This document shows, piece after piece, positions 9,035 to 19,005 of a DNA stretch of 48,400 nt. The notes below the pieces were generated by a model. The model worked only from the letters and a program-made list of their open reading frames with translations. It searched no databases and was not told where the DNA came from. The number at the start of each line of letters is the position of its first letter. Within the stretch, counting starts at the first letter, position 1. This DNA comes from Lachnospiraceae bacterium (GTDB lineage: Bacteria > Bacillota > Clostridia > Lachnospirales > Lachnospiraceae): positions 1 through 48,400 of the forward strand of contig JAUNOA010000009.1 of the NCBI GenBank assembly GCA_030531245.1. The letters run 5' to 3'. A program made the position numbers and the translations under genes.

Positions 9035-9049
9035 CAATCGGAGTATAAT
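9022..9049 (+). promoter_or_regulatory. Sigma-A promoter of groES-groEL
   Basis: TTGACA (9022-9027), 16-bp spacer, TATAAT (9044-9049): both hexamers are perfect. The predicted start near 9056 gives a leader of about 70 nt ending in TTAGGAGGACAT. Confidence 0.9.
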
Positions 9050-9127
9050 ATCATTGTAATATGAAAATAAGGTGTCTTTCGCTGCGCAGAAACAGTAAAA
9101 GATGCTTGAATTTAGGAGGACATATAT

Positions 9128-11052
<1,925 letters not shown>

Positions 11053-11072
11053 GCGTAGCTACAAGAAGAGCT

Positions 11073-11133
11073 TCAGAATAACGAAAAGCGACGGAGGGAG
11101 TTTACTCCCAACCGTCGCTTTTCGTTATTCTGA
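11073..11133 (+). terminator. Very long hairpin downstream of groEL, probable terminator or intergenic palindrome
   Basis: Perfect 22-bp arms at 11073-11094 and 11112-11133 around a 17-base loop that itself pairs (GGGAG/CTCCC). The stem holds CGAAAAGCGACGG and its complement. There is no run of T directly after it. It lies 20 bases after the groEL stop. A weaker outer pairing AGAGCTT (11067-11073) with AAGCTCT (near 11175) suggests the folded element reaches about 11185. Confidence 0.7.
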
Positions 11134-11218
11134 GTTCGGCGACAGCCGGACAACGAGCGGCGAAGACGCGAGTTAAGCTCTGTCACGAGCTGAGCGTTTT
11201 TAATATACATTTTTGTGA

Positions 11219-11224
11219 TATAAT
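11219..11224 (+). promoter_or_regulatory. Extended -10 box of the PfkB-family gene, possible leaderless transcript
   Basis: TGTGATATAAT contains TATAAT at 11219-11224 with TG one base upstream. Only six bases separate it from the ATG at 11231, so transcription should start on or next to the start codon. No Shine-Dalgarno is visible. The -35 region is weak. Confidence 0.55.
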
Positions 11225-11230
11225 ACTCTT

Positions 11231-12175
11231 ATGAAGAATTATAAATATGACATAGTATGTATAGGTGTGGCACTGGTCGATTCAATAGTTCGCGGATTTG
11301 ATCCCAAGCCGATTTCCAAAGCCGGTTTTTTTGCTGACTCCGGTTCGCTTGCAGTAGGCGGAGAAGCTTTGAACGGTTCCATCACGGCATCGAAACTTGG
11401 TCTTAAATCGGCAATAGTAACAGGCCTTGGATATGATGCGGCAGCGGAACTGGTTACAGGAGCGCTTGAAAAGAACGGGGTAGATATCAGTAATTGTGTC
11501 AGAAACGAAGAAATACATACTCCGGTATCAACACTTCTTGTCAATTTGGATGGAACCAGAAAATCGATAATGAATCATTCTCACCGATACAATTTCCATC
11601 CGGAAAACCATATGGATGTTTTGCAGGATACTCCTGCGGTGGCAATAGGTTCTCTTTTCCGTCCGCCGTTTAATGAACCCGAAATTATATTTAAAGTGCT
11701 ATCCCGTGCAAAAGAACTGGGCCTTACAGTTTATGCAGATACAAAACTGCCGAACTATAATACGCTTTCTCTTGATGATGTGCGTGAATCACTGCAGTAT
11801 ATTGATTATATTTTTCCGAATGAAGACGAGGCTGCATTCTATTCAGGAGAGACAGATCCTGATAAGCAGGCAGAAGTTTTTCTGAAATACGGTGTAAAGA
11901 CTGCAATCATTAAGCTGGGGGCAAAAGGATGTCTTCTTAAAAACAGCAGAGAACGCGTCTTTCTGCCGGCATTGAAGATTGATCCGGTAGATGCGGTCGG
12001 TGCAGGTGATAATTTCATGGCAGGTTTTATTACTGCAAGACATGACGGAAAAACCGATGCGGAAGCACTGGAGTTTGCAAATGCCTGCGGTGCAATATGC
12101 ACAGAACACATCGGTGCGACAACGGGTATTCAAAACAAGAAGCAGGTACTTGAAAGGCTTGCTTTAATAAACTGA
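11231..12175 (+). CDS. PfkB-family carbohydrate (ribokinase-like) kinase
   Basis: A 314-residue sugar or nucleoside kinase. The N-terminal segment CIGVALVDSIV and GGEALNGSITASKLG correspond to substrate-binding signature 1 (GG..N.A..LArLG). Signature 2 is DAVGAGDNFMAGF at about 254-266, with Asp260 as the catalytic base, GAGD as anion hole. The closest resemblance is to fructokinase/2-keto-3-deoxygluconate kinase types; the substrate is not decidable. Start ATG at 11231 lacks a ribosome binding site and sits immediately behind a -10 box, consistent with leaderless translation. It stands alone between groEL and the HEYGH gene. Confidence 0.9.
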   Translation: MKNYKYDIVCIGVALVDSIVRGFDPKPISKAGFFADSGSLAVGGEALNGSITASKLGLKSAIVTGLGYDAAAELVTGALEKNGVDISNCVRNEEIHTPVSTLLVNLDGTRKSIMNHSHRYNFHPENHMDVLQDTPAVAIGSLFRPPFNEPEIIFKVLSRAKELGLTVYADTKLPNYNTLSLDDVRESLQYIDYIFPNEDEAAFYSGETDPDKQAEVFLKYGVKTAIIKLGAKGCLLKNSRERVFLPALKIDPVDAVGAGDNFMAGFITARHDGKTDAEALEFANACGAICTEHIGATTGIQNKKQVLERLALIN

Positions 12176-12194
12176 CAAAACCGGACATATTTCC

Positions 12195-12223
12195 TTGCAG
12201 GGTTTACATAAATTTGATATAAT
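12195..12223 (+). promoter_or_regulatory. Promoter of the HEYGH gene operon, possible leaderless transcript
   Basis: TTGCAG (12195-12200), 17-bp spacer, TATAAT (12218-12223) with an upstream TG. The start codon is at 12233, only nine bases beyond the -10 box, and no Shine-Dalgarno is visible. Confidence 0.65.
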
Positions 12224-12232
12224 AACCGGACG

Positions 12233-12655
12233 ATGAAGAAACTGCTTTACATTTTTGCTCAGTGGACCTGGGGAATCCCGCAGAATCTTGCGGGACTTTT
12301 TGTGTATTTGTTTCAGAAACACGAGTATCAGGGAAGACCTTACAGAATGGCCAGTGTGACTTACTGGAATCACCGGGACAGTCTGTCACTGGGAATGTTT
12401 CTTTTCATCGGAAAGCATCGCGGCTTAAGAACTATAAAACATGAATACGGTCATTCGATTCAATCGATAATACTCGGACCTTTTTATCTGATAGTTGTGG
12501 GGATACCTTCAATACTATGGTGCCATTTACCAGGTCTGTCAAAAAAATGGAAACGCGGCGAGGTATCATATTTTTCAAGATTCCCCGAGAACTGGGCAGA
12601 CAGACTCGGAGAAGTAACGGCAGAAGATACAGACGAATGTACAGAGAAGAGATAG
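12233..12655 (+). CDS. Small HExxH-motif protein of unknown function
   Basis: A 140-residue protein. The key feature is KHEYGHSIQS with H70-E71-Y-G-H74, a zincin-type HExxH motif, followed by a hydrophobic stretch (SIILGPFYLIVVGIPSILW, residues about 78-96) that is probably membrane-embedded or peripheral. Aromatic blocks QWTWGIPQN (about 10-18) and YWNHRDSLSLGMF (about 44-56) are prominent, and an acidic ENWADRLGE segment lies near 122-130. A downstream acidic ligand is plausible, so it may be a minimal membrane-associated metalloprotease, but no activity is established. It overlaps the recombinase-like gene by 19 bp and heads an apparent operon ending in uvrB. Confidence 0.75.
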   Translation: MKKLLYIFAQWTWGIPQNLAGLFVYLFQKHEYQGRPYRMASVTYWNHRDSLSLGMFLFIGKHRGLRTIKHEYGHSIQSIILGPFYLIVVGIPSILWCHLPGLSKKWKRGEVSYFSRFPENWADRLGEVTAEDTDECTEKR

Positions 12656-13257
12656 AAAACTTCATAGCACAGCTGAATAAATCCAACAATACGATTATAT
12701 CGTATCGCAGGGATCTTATGCAGATGGAAGATTATCTGCAGACAAATCCGGACAGGACTGTCCGTGATTATGCCGAGCTTATAGCATCCGAAAAATCCAC
12801 AGCGAGTGTTTCAAGAATTTATTCTTCCATGAATGTTTTTTTCCGGAATCTTGTTCTCAGCGGTGCGATGGAAAAGAATCCTATGGATGGGATTGTGCCT
12901 CCGAAGGTAAAAAAGAATCCCAGAAGAAGTTTTACAGACGATGAAAAACTTGTTCTGAAAAGTATGCCCAAAGGATACAGTGACAAAGCGGTCCGTGACA
13001 GGGCAATGATAGCAATCATGCTTGATACCGGAATGAAAGTAAGCGCGATACTTAATCTTACACCGGAAGATGTAAGCAAAATGGAACTTCCTATGGAAAC
13101 CAGAATCATCATCGATGATTATATATACGGGTCAAGAGAATCCCTTCTTGCGGGAAACACATGCGACAGACTGTTTGCAAACTGTGAAGGAAAACCGATG
13201 AGCAGACAGGGTTTCTGGAAAGTAATAAAGAAATATACAAAAGATGGCGGAATTTAA
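12637..13257 (+). CDS. Truncated, probably inactive XerC/XerD-like tyrosine recombinase
   Basis: A 206-residue protein. Residues 1-85 resemble the core-binding (SAM-like) domain of Xer[28 protein letters not shown], and [27 protein letters not shown]. Then comes the beginning of the catalytic domain ([36 protein letters not shown]). The catalytic Arg I of TGxRVSE is Lys134 here, and the next Glu is Ala. It stops after LSRQGFWK-like residues ([19 protein letters not shown]), just before where the HxLRHxFA, GH and Tyr boxes should be. The ATG at 12637 gives the canonical N terminus; longer starts run through the HEYGH gene. Its last 14 bp overlap uvrB. I saw no remnant of the missing part, because uvrB starts at once. 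Confidence 0.8.
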   Translation: MYREEIENFIAQLNKSNNTIISYRRDLMQMEDYLQTNPDRTVRDYAELIASEKSTASVSRIYSSMNVFFRNLVLSGAMEKNPMDGIVPPKVKKNPRRSFTDDEKLVLKSMPKGYSDKAVRDRAMIAIMLDTGMKVSAILNLTPEDVSKMELPMETRIIIDDYIYGSRESLLAGNTCDRLFANCEGKPMSRQGFWKVIKKYTKDGGI

Positions 13258-15226
13258 ACTGGTATCAGAATATAAACCGACCGGAGATCAGCCGAAAGCG
13301 ATAAAAGAACTGGTTGATGGCTTTAAAGCCGGAAATCAGTTTGAGACATTGCTGGGAGCTACCGGTTCAGGAAAGACTTTCACCATGGCAAATGTTATCG
13401 CCGGGCTGGGGAAGCCTACTTTGGTTATTGCTCATAACAAAACTCTGGCCGCACAGCTGTATTCCGAACTCAAGGAGTTTTTTCCTGAAAATGCCGTTGA
13501 GTATTTTGTATCCTACTACGATTACTATCAACCTGAGGCGTACGTGCCGTCTACGGATACCTATATTGAAAAGGATTCAGCGATAAATGATGAGATAGAC
13601 AAGCTCAGACACTCGGCGACGGCAATGCTCTCTGAAAGAGATGATGTTATCATAGTTGCCTCGGTTTCCTGTATTTACGGACTGGGTTCGCCTATCGATT
13701 ACAGAGAACAGGTAGTTTCACTAAGACCCGGTATGATCAAAGACAGGGATGAGATAATACATAAACTCATCGATATCCAGTATGTACGCAACGATATGGA
13801 TTTCAAACGCGGCTGCTTCAGAGTTCGCGGAGACACGCTGGAGATATTCCCTGCATATCTGAGTAAGGAAGCTTTCCGTGTTGAATTCTTCGGAGATGAG
13901 ATTGAAAAGATCACCGAGATGGATGTCGTAACAGGAAAGCCGATTGCCGAACTCGGACACGTGGCTATCTTTCCGGCATCCCATTATGTAGTAGCGCCGG
14001 AAAGGATGGAGATCGCGGCAAGGAATATTCTGGCTGAATGCGAAGAAAGAGTGAACTTCTTCAAGAGTGAAGAAAAGTTTCTGGAAGCGCAGAGGATAGA
14101 TGAAAGAACACATTATGATGTCGAGATGATGAAAGAGACCGGCTTCTGTTCCGGAATCGAAAATTATTCAAGACATTTGACAGGAACCGCTCCCGGACAG
14201 CCCCCATATACACTGATAGATTATTTCCCTCCGGAAATGCTTTTTATCATCGATGAGTCGCATATGACAATACCGCAGATCGGGGCAATGTATAACGGAG
14301 ACAGGAACAGAAAGACTACTTTAGTCAATTACGGATTCAGACTTCCTTCGGCACTGGACAACAGGCCGCTTTGCTTCGAAGAATTCGAGAGTAAGATAGA
14401 TCAGATGCTTTTTGTATCGGCGACTCCGGCCGGATATGAAGCGGAACATGAAATGCTCAGAACAGAACAGATTATCAGACCAACGGGTCTTCTTGATCCG
14501 AGCGTGGAAGTACGACCGATAACAGGACAGATTGATAATCTGATCAGCGAGTGTAACAGGGAAGTCGCGAGGGGAAATAAGGTTCTTATTACGACATTGA
14601 CCAAAAAGATGGCGGAGGATCTGACCGACTATATGAAAGCAGTCGGAATCAGGGTAAGGTATCTTCACAGTGATATTGATACTCTGGAGCGAAGTGAGAT
14701 AATCAGAGATATGCGACTGGATGTTTTTGACGTCCTTGTCGGAATCAATCTTCTCAGAGAAGGACTTGATATCCCGGAAATCGGACTGGTTGCGATACTG
14801 GATGCAGACAAGGAAGGTTTCCTGCGATCTGAGACTTCGCTTATTCAGACGATCGGAAGAGCTGCACGAAATGCGGACGGACATGTTATCATGTATGCCG
14901 ACAATATGACGGATTCCATGAAGGCCGCGATTGACGAGACGAATCGCCGCCGCAGTGTGCAGATGAAATATAACGAAGAACACGGCATAACACCGGAAAC
15001 GATCAAAAAAGCAGTCCGTGATGTCATAGCAATATCGAAGGCGGCATCCAAAGACACAGGTAAATGGTATAAAGATCCTGAATCGATGGATGAAGAGGAA
15101 CTTAAGAAGCTGTCAAAAGAGCTTGAGCGACGCATGAGGAAGGCAGCGGCAGAGCTTGATTTCGAGACGGCAGCCGAACTCCGTGACCGTATGGTTGAAG
15201 TAAACAAAATGCTTCAGGAACTGTAA
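13244..15226 (+). CDS. uvrB: Excinuclease ABC subunit B
   Basis: A 660-residue UvrB, the damage-verifying helicase-like subunit of nucleotide excision repair. Walker A is [10 protein letters not shown] (about 38-47), followed by the beta-hairpin [12 protein letters not shown] that clamps DNA, DESH (Walker B), the helicase motifs [31 protein letters not shown] and QTIGRAARN, and a C-terminal UVR domain (about 620-655; [13 protein letters not shown]) that contacts UvrA/UvrC. Start ATG is inside the end of the recombinase-like gene, so translation is probably coupled. Length is standard. uvrA is not in the window. Confidence 0.98.
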   Translation: MAEFKLVSEYKPTGDQPKAIKELVDGFKAGNQFETLLGATGSGKTFTMANVIAGLGKPTLVIAHNKTLAAQLYSELKEFFPENAVEYFVSYYDYYQPEAYVPSTDTYIEKDSAINDEIDKLRHSATAMLSERDDVIIVASVSCIYGLGSPIDYREQVVSLRPGMIKDRDEIIHKLIDIQYVRNDMDFKRGCFRVRGDTLEIFPAYLSKEAFRVEFFGDEIEKITEMDVVTGKPIAELGHVAIFPASHYVVAPERMEIAARNILAECEERVNFFKSEEKFLEAQRIDERTHYDVEMMKETGFCSGIENYSRHLTGTAPGQPPYTLIDYFPPEMLFIIDESHMTIPQIGAMYNGDRNRKTTLVNYGFRLPSALDNRPLCFEEFESKIDQMLFVSATPAGYEAEHEMLRTEQIIRPTGLLDPSVEVRPITGQIDNLISECNREVARGNKVLITTLTKKMAEDLTDYMKAVGIRVRYLHSDIDTLERSEIIRDMRLDVFDVLVGINLLREGLDIPEIGLVAILDADKEGFLRSETSLIQTIGRAARNADGHVIMYADNMTDSMKAAIDETNRRRSVQMKYNEEHGITPETIKKAVRDVIAISKAASKDTGKWYKDPESMDEEELKKLSKELERRMRKAAAELDFETAAELRDRMVEVNKMLQEL

Positions 15227-15256
15227 AGACGAAATGTTTTAATTCCGGGATTTTTA

Positions 15257-15286
15257 TTACACGGGACACATCACAGGATTTATAAT
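15257..15286 (+). promoter_or_regulatory. Putative promoter upstream of the hairpin repeats and tRNA-Arg
   Basis: TTACAC (15257-15262), 18-bp spacer, TATAAT (15281-15286). The -35 match is only partial. It would transcribe the repeat region and the tRNA gene. Confidence 0.45.
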
Positions 15287-15310
15287 ATAATAACGCTATT
15301 CTCTGAAAAG

Positions 15311-15496
15311 CTGAAAAGCTTTTAACCGATTGAGCATTGCCTCAACCAAAGAGGGGGGAACGCCGGAACACAGTGCTTAAAAAGAAAATATGAAATGGTT
15401 TTAACCGGTTGAGACTTGTCTCAACCGGAGAGGAGGAACGCCGGAACGGCATGAGAATCTCGCTTGCGAGGTTCGAATGTAGTGCAGGCCGTTCCG
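15311..15496. repeat. Tandem hairpin-bearing repeat (79-bp period) plus adjoining hairpin
   Basis: Two related units share TTTTAACCG (15320 and 15399, exactly 79 bp apart), a TTGAG...CTCAACC hairpin, AGAGG.GGAACGCCGGAAC and flanking GAAA. The second copy forms a perfect 10-bp stem, CCGGTTGAGA/TCTCAACCGG, at about 15404-15427; the first keeps the stem with a mismatch. After the second unit, CGGAACGGC (15442-15450) pairs with GCCGTTCCG (15488-15496), enclosing CTCG/CGAG. No open reading frame with a ribosome binding site is present. Function unknown; could be a structured RNA or an intergenic repeat family. Confidence 0.7.
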
Positions 15497-15500
15497 ACGA

Positions 15501-15574
15501 GTAACCGTAGCGAAGCTGGATATCGCATCAGACTCCGACTCTGAAGGCCGCGGGTTCGAATCCCGCCGGTTACA
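15501..15574 (+). tRNA. tRNA-Arg (anticodon CCG)
   Basis: Full cloverleaf by hand: acceptor GTAACCG/CGGTTAC, D stem GCG/CGC, anticodon stem TCAGA/TCTGA with loop CTCCGAC (anticodon CCG, bases 15535-15537, reads CGG), variable region AGGCC, T arm GCGGG-TTCGAAT-CCCGC, discriminator A at 15574. CCA is not encoded. Confidence 0.95.
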
Positions 15575-15607
15575 TTCGATGGAAATACATCGGGATTGGA
15601 CGTATAT

Positions 15608-16459
15608 ATGAAATACGAGAAGAACAGAAAAATTGCAGGACTGGATGAATACAAGGTGATGAAAGTAGCAAAAATACTTATCATTCCTGTTATTGTAGTC
15701 ATTCTTGTTATTGTTATTCTTTTAGCCGACAGCAAGAACAAAAAACCCAAAGCAGAGATAGCGGAAACTGTCAGTGTGGAAAATGATACGGTTGCTGTGA
15801 CCGAAGAGTCTGAAATCATAGCAAATAATTTTGATAAATACGGACTTCAGCAGAATGCGGTTCCGGAAGTAAATGAGCTTGTAGCCAAGTATCAGCGTGC
15901 CAAAGTAACCGGAGATGCAGAACTAATGTATTCTGTTTTCGGAAAGGAACCGGATGAAGATATAGAAACCCTTCGGGAAAAACTGGCAGAAGAGGCAAAG
16001 GTATACGAATCATATGACAATTCTGTCTGCTATACCACACCGGGCTGCGAAGAGGATTCATATCTTGTATATATTGCAAGCGACCTTAAATTCTCAGGCA
16101 TTGATACTCCGGCACCGATGCTTACATGGGCATATGTATGCAAGGACAGAGACGGTAACTATTATATGATTGAACCTGATAAGTTGAATGAAGAGCAGAA
16201 AGAACTGCTTTCGCAGATATCCAAGTCGGAAGATGTAATGATGCTCGACAACGATATGAGGACGAGACTTGCGCAGGCTGTAATCAATGATGCACAGCTT
16301 GCTAAGTTATATCAGTTATGGTCAGATACCGAGAATGCCGAAGCCGCACCGGACGAAACGGATCCGAATGCAATTCATATTGAGAATGAAGATACAACGG
16401 ACAGCGAAGGAAATGCCGATGCTGATGATGCGGAACTGGAAATAAAGATAGGAGAATAA
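15608..16459 (+). CDS. Membrane-anchored extracytoplasmic protein of unknown function
   Basis: A 283-residue protein. A basic cytosolic N terminus (MKYEKNRK) precedes a single span at 23-40 ([18 protein letters not shown]), then SKNKKPK and an exposed region. Residues 75-215 look like a folded NTF2-like or DUF5105-like domain ([25 protein letters not shown]; then [28 protein letters not shown], split here for description), and the C terminus from about 235 is a disordered acidic tail. Two Cys in YTTPGC-type context could form a disulphide. The family is not identified with certainty. The ATG at 15608 has only a weak upstream GGGATTGGA; the gene begins 33 bases after tRNA-Arg and precedes queA by 10 bp. 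Confidence 0.75.
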   Translation: MKYEKNRKIAGLDEYKVMKVAKILIIPVIVVILVIVILLADSKNKKPKAEIAETVSVENDTVAVTEESEIIANNFDKYGLQQNAVPEVNELVAKYQRAKVTGDAELMYSVFGKEPDEDIETLREKLAEEAKVYESYDNSVCYTTPGCEEDSYLVYIASDLKFSGIDTPAPMLTWAYVCKDRDGNYYMIEPDKLNEEQKELLSQISKSEDVMMLDNDMRTRLAQAVINDAQLAKLYQLWSDTENAEAAPDETDPNAIHIENEDTTDSEGNADADDAELEIKIGE

Positions 16460-16469
16460 TAAATACAAA

Positions 16470-17498
16470 ATGGAACTGCATGATTTTTATTATGATCTCC
16501 CCAAAGAACTGATCGCTCAGGACCCTCTCGAGGACAGATCATCATCACGTCTGATGGTTCTTGATAAGAATACAGGTGAAGTCACACACAGACATTTTAC
16601 TGATATTAAAGAGTATCTGCATAAAGGTGACTGCATGGTAATAAACGATACGAAAGTCATACCTGCAAGACTCATCGGACACAGACCTGAAAAGGAAGAG
16701 GAGATCGAGATACTTCTTTTAAGACGGATTGAATCTGATCTGTGGGAAACTCTGGTACGTCCCGGAAAGAAGTGTAAAACCGGAACAGAAATTGTATTCG
16801 GTGACGGACTTTTGACCGCAACAATCGAAGGGATAGTCGAAGAAGGAAACAGACTTGTCAGATTTCATTTTGAAGGAATATGGGAAGAAGTACTGGACAG
16901 ACTCGGACAGATGCCGCTTCCTCCGTATATAACACACAGACTTGAAGACAAGACAAGATATAATACGGTCTATGCGCAGCACGAGGGAAGTGCCGCAGCA
17001 CCGACGGCAGGACTGCATTTTACAAAACAGCTTCTGAAAGAAATAGAAGAGATGGGAGTCGACATAGTTCATGTAACACTTCATGTCGGTCTCGGAACAT
17101 TCAGACCTGTAAAGGAAACAAATATTACGGAGCATCATATGCATACGGAATATTATGAATTAACCGAGGATGCAGCAAACAGGATCAATGCTGCGAAGGC
17201 ACGCGGAGGCAAAGTAATCTGCGTCGGAACCACAAGCTGCAGAACCGTGGAGAGTGCGTCAACAGATGACGGAATCGTCCATGCCCAGGTCGGGTGGACC
17301 GGAATATATATCTATCCGGGGTATAAATTCAAGGTTCTCGATGAACTTATCACGAACTTTCATCTTCCGGAATCAACACTTATCATGCTGGTCAGCGCGC
17401 TTGCAGGAAGAGAAAATATATTAAACGCATACAAACAGGCAGTCGAAGAGAAATACAGATTTTTCTCATTCGGGGATGCTATGTTTATAAAGGAGTAA
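16470..17498 (+). CDS. queA: S-adenosylmethionine:tRNA ribosyltransferase-isomerase
   Basis: A 342-residue QueA. It transfers and isomerises the ribosyl part of S-adenosylmethionine to 7-aminomethyl-7-deazaguanine in tRNA, giving epoxyqueuosine. Hallmarks in order: [24 protein letters not shown] at the start (residues 6-29, abbreviated), [37 protein letters not shown] and [12 protein letters not shown], then TTSCRTVES and [15 protein letters not shown]. Length and motif order match the family. It probably forms a transcription unit with the preceding anchored protein and the YbaK-family gene three bases downstream. Confidence 0.97.
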   Translation: MELHDFYYDLPKELIAQDPLEDRSSSRLMVLDKNTGEVTHRHFTDIKEYLHKGDCMVINDTKVIPARLIGHRPEKEEEIEILLLRRIESDLWETLVRPGKKCKTGTEIVFGDGLLTATIEGIVEEGNRLVRFHFEGIWEEVLDRLGQMPLPPYITHRLEDKTRYNTVYAQHEGSAAAPTAGLHFTKQLLKEIEEMGVDIVHVTLHVGLGTFRPVKETNITEHHMHTEYYELTEDAANRINAAKARGGKVICVGTTSCRTVESASTDDGIVHAQVGWTGIYIYPGYKFKVLDELITNFHLPESTLIMLVSALAGRENILNAYKQAVEEKYRFFSFGDAMFIKE

Positions 17499-17501
17499 GC
17501 C

Positions 17502-17972
17502 ATGGGATATGACAAAGCAAGAGAACATCTGGCAAAATGCGGACTTGAAGACAGAATCAAACTGTTCGATGTAAGTACGGCAACATGCGAACTTGCCGCA
17601 CAGGCACTTGGAACCATACCGGCACAGATTGCAAAAACTATGAGCTTCTGGGTAGGCGAGGAGCCGATACTGATACTTGCGACAGGTGATGTAAAAATCG
17701 ACAATCATAAATATAAAGAGAAATTCCACACAAAAGCAAAGATGATCTCATTTGATGAGGTCGAGGCCGCAATCGGTCATGCGGTCGGCGGGGTATGCCC
17801 GTTCGGTGTAAATGATAACGTAAAGGTCTATCTGGATGAATCACTTAAAAAATTTGAAATAGTATATCCGGCAGCAGGAACTGACAACAGCGCAGTCAAG
17901 CTGACCATACCGGAACTGGAGCAATCCAGCGGATATCTTGAGTGGATAGATGTAACCAAACTTCCGGAGTAA
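17502..17972 (+). CDS. YbaK/EbsC-family aminoacyl-tRNA deacylase-like protein
   Basis: A 156-residue single-domain protein. Family signs are the lysine in QIAKTMSFW (about 46), LATGDVKIDNHKYK near 67, and the GHAVGGVCPFG block at about 92-102. YbaK-like enzymes hydrolyse mischarged tRNAs such as Cys-tRNA(Pro) or Ala-tRNA(Pro); the exact substrate cannot be fixed. AAGGAG overlaps the stop of queA and serves as ribosome binding site. Both neighbours concern tRNA (QueA, tRNA-Arg), which fits. Confidence 0.9.
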   Translation: MGYDKAREHLAKCGLEDRIKLFDVSTATCELAAQALGTIPAQIAKTMSFWVGEEPILILATGDVKIDNHKYKEKFHTKAKMISFDEVEAAIGHAVGGVCPFGVNDNVKVYLDESLKKFEIVYPAAGTDNSAVKLTIPELEQSSGYLEWIDVTKLPE

Positions 17973-17996
17973 CGGGAGCATCGGAGGAACGAAGAA

Positions 17997-18899
17997 GTGA
18001 TTTATGTTTTTCTTTCGACGATATGTATGTCAATGCTCATTCTTTCTGTAAAAATCGCAGGAGTAAGAGGGGCCAATAACAATCATGTCACGTTTCTTAA
18101 TTATGTGGTTGCTTTTATTATCACATTATGTATGAGTATCGCAGGCGGTAAGCTTCGGATTTTCAGCGAACTCGGAAATGTCGATATAAATACGGTGTTT
18201 TCGGTGAAGAGTATTCCCGGAACCGCATTTCTTGTAATCGCGACGGGAATTGTATCGGGTATTTCTTTTCCGACGAATCTGATTGAAGTAAAAGACAGTA
18301 CGGCAGTTAACGGAAGTGCGATAACAGCGTTCTTCAAACAGATGAGTACCCTGGGAGGCCTGCTTATTGCGATAGTGTTTATGGGTGAGCATCCGACCGG
18401 TATACAGTGGATTGGAATGTTGCTGATGGTTGCTGCGATCGCTATGATGGTGCTGGATTTCAAGAGCCTCAGGATCAATAACGGACTTATCCTGATACTT
18501 ATCCTTCTTGTAGGATCAGTCATGGAGACAGGCAATAAGGTCATCAGCAAGTATACAGTCGAGGGATACAGTTTAGTATATCTTACGGTCACGTTTTTTG
18601 TTGCCATGATTTTTGTGGTGATATATCTGCTGAAACAGGAAGGCAGTAAATGCTTCAGCTTTTCGGGGAAGGATGTATTTTACGGAGCCCTGCTCGGATT
18701 GAGCAATATCGGTAATAATTTCTTTAAGATTCAGGCGTTGAATGTATTGCCGGCAGCGGTAGTTATCCCGATAGTTGCGGCAGGATCGCTGATAATAACA
18801 AATCTGGTCGGTATCGTTTTCTTTAAAGAAAAAGCCAACAAGCTGTATGGATTGGCAGTTGCGGTAGCGATAATCAGCATATTTATGCTGAATTTCTGA
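17997..18899 (+). CDS. EamA/DMT-superfamily transporter
   Basis: A 300-residue polytopic protein with about ten hydrophobic segments and the two-fold layout of drug/metabolite transporters: the first half ends with a GGLLIAIVFMGEHPTGIQWIGMLL-type segment (residues about 118-141) and the second half with IITNLVGIVFFKEKANKLYGLAVAVAII (about 263-290), each with the E(H/K) step between helices 4-5 and 9-10. Likely an exporter of small metabolites; substrate unknown. GTG is the start codon, with CGGAGGAACG eight bases upstream. It follows the YbaK-family gene by 24 bp. Confidence 0.85.
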   Translation: MIYVFLSTICMSMLILSVKIAGVRGANNNHVTFLNYVVAFIITLCMSIAGGKLRIFSELGNVDINTVFSVKSIPGTAFLVIATGIVSGISFPTNLIEVKDSTAVNGSAITAFFKQMSTLGGLLIAIVFMGEHPTGIQWIGMLLMVAAIAMMVLDFKSLRINNGLILILILLVGSVMETGNKVISKYTVEGYSLVYLTVTFFVAMIFVVIYLLKQEGSKCFSFSGKDVFYGALLGLSNIGNNFFKIQALNVLPAAVVIPIVAAGSLIITNLVGIVFFKEKANKLYGLAVAVAIISIFMLNF

Positions 18900-18937
18900 T
18901 AAAGACGGATTTGCGGAAAACGCAGCGGCTAAATGTA

Positions 18938-18966
18938 TTTACGAAGGTTTTCTTTTATGATATGAT
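18938..18966 (+). promoter_or_regulatory. Promoter of the PutP-type symporter gene
   Basis: TTTACG (18938-18943), 17-bp spacer, TATGAT (18961-18966), with TG one base upstream of the -10. Confidence 0.65.
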
Positions 18967-19005
18967 TTTGTAGTTTGGGTTATTAGTTTAGGAGGACGGT
19001 CAGTC

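Noticed and set aside
12517-12636. Longer N terminus for the recombinase-like gene
   Set aside because: The extra 40 residues are the out-of-frame reading of the HEYGH gene; ATG 12637 gives the canonical EEIENF start.
14321-14983. 220-codon reverse frame inside uvrB
   Set aside because: UvrB helicase motifs occupy the forward strand over the same bases; no reverse start signal.
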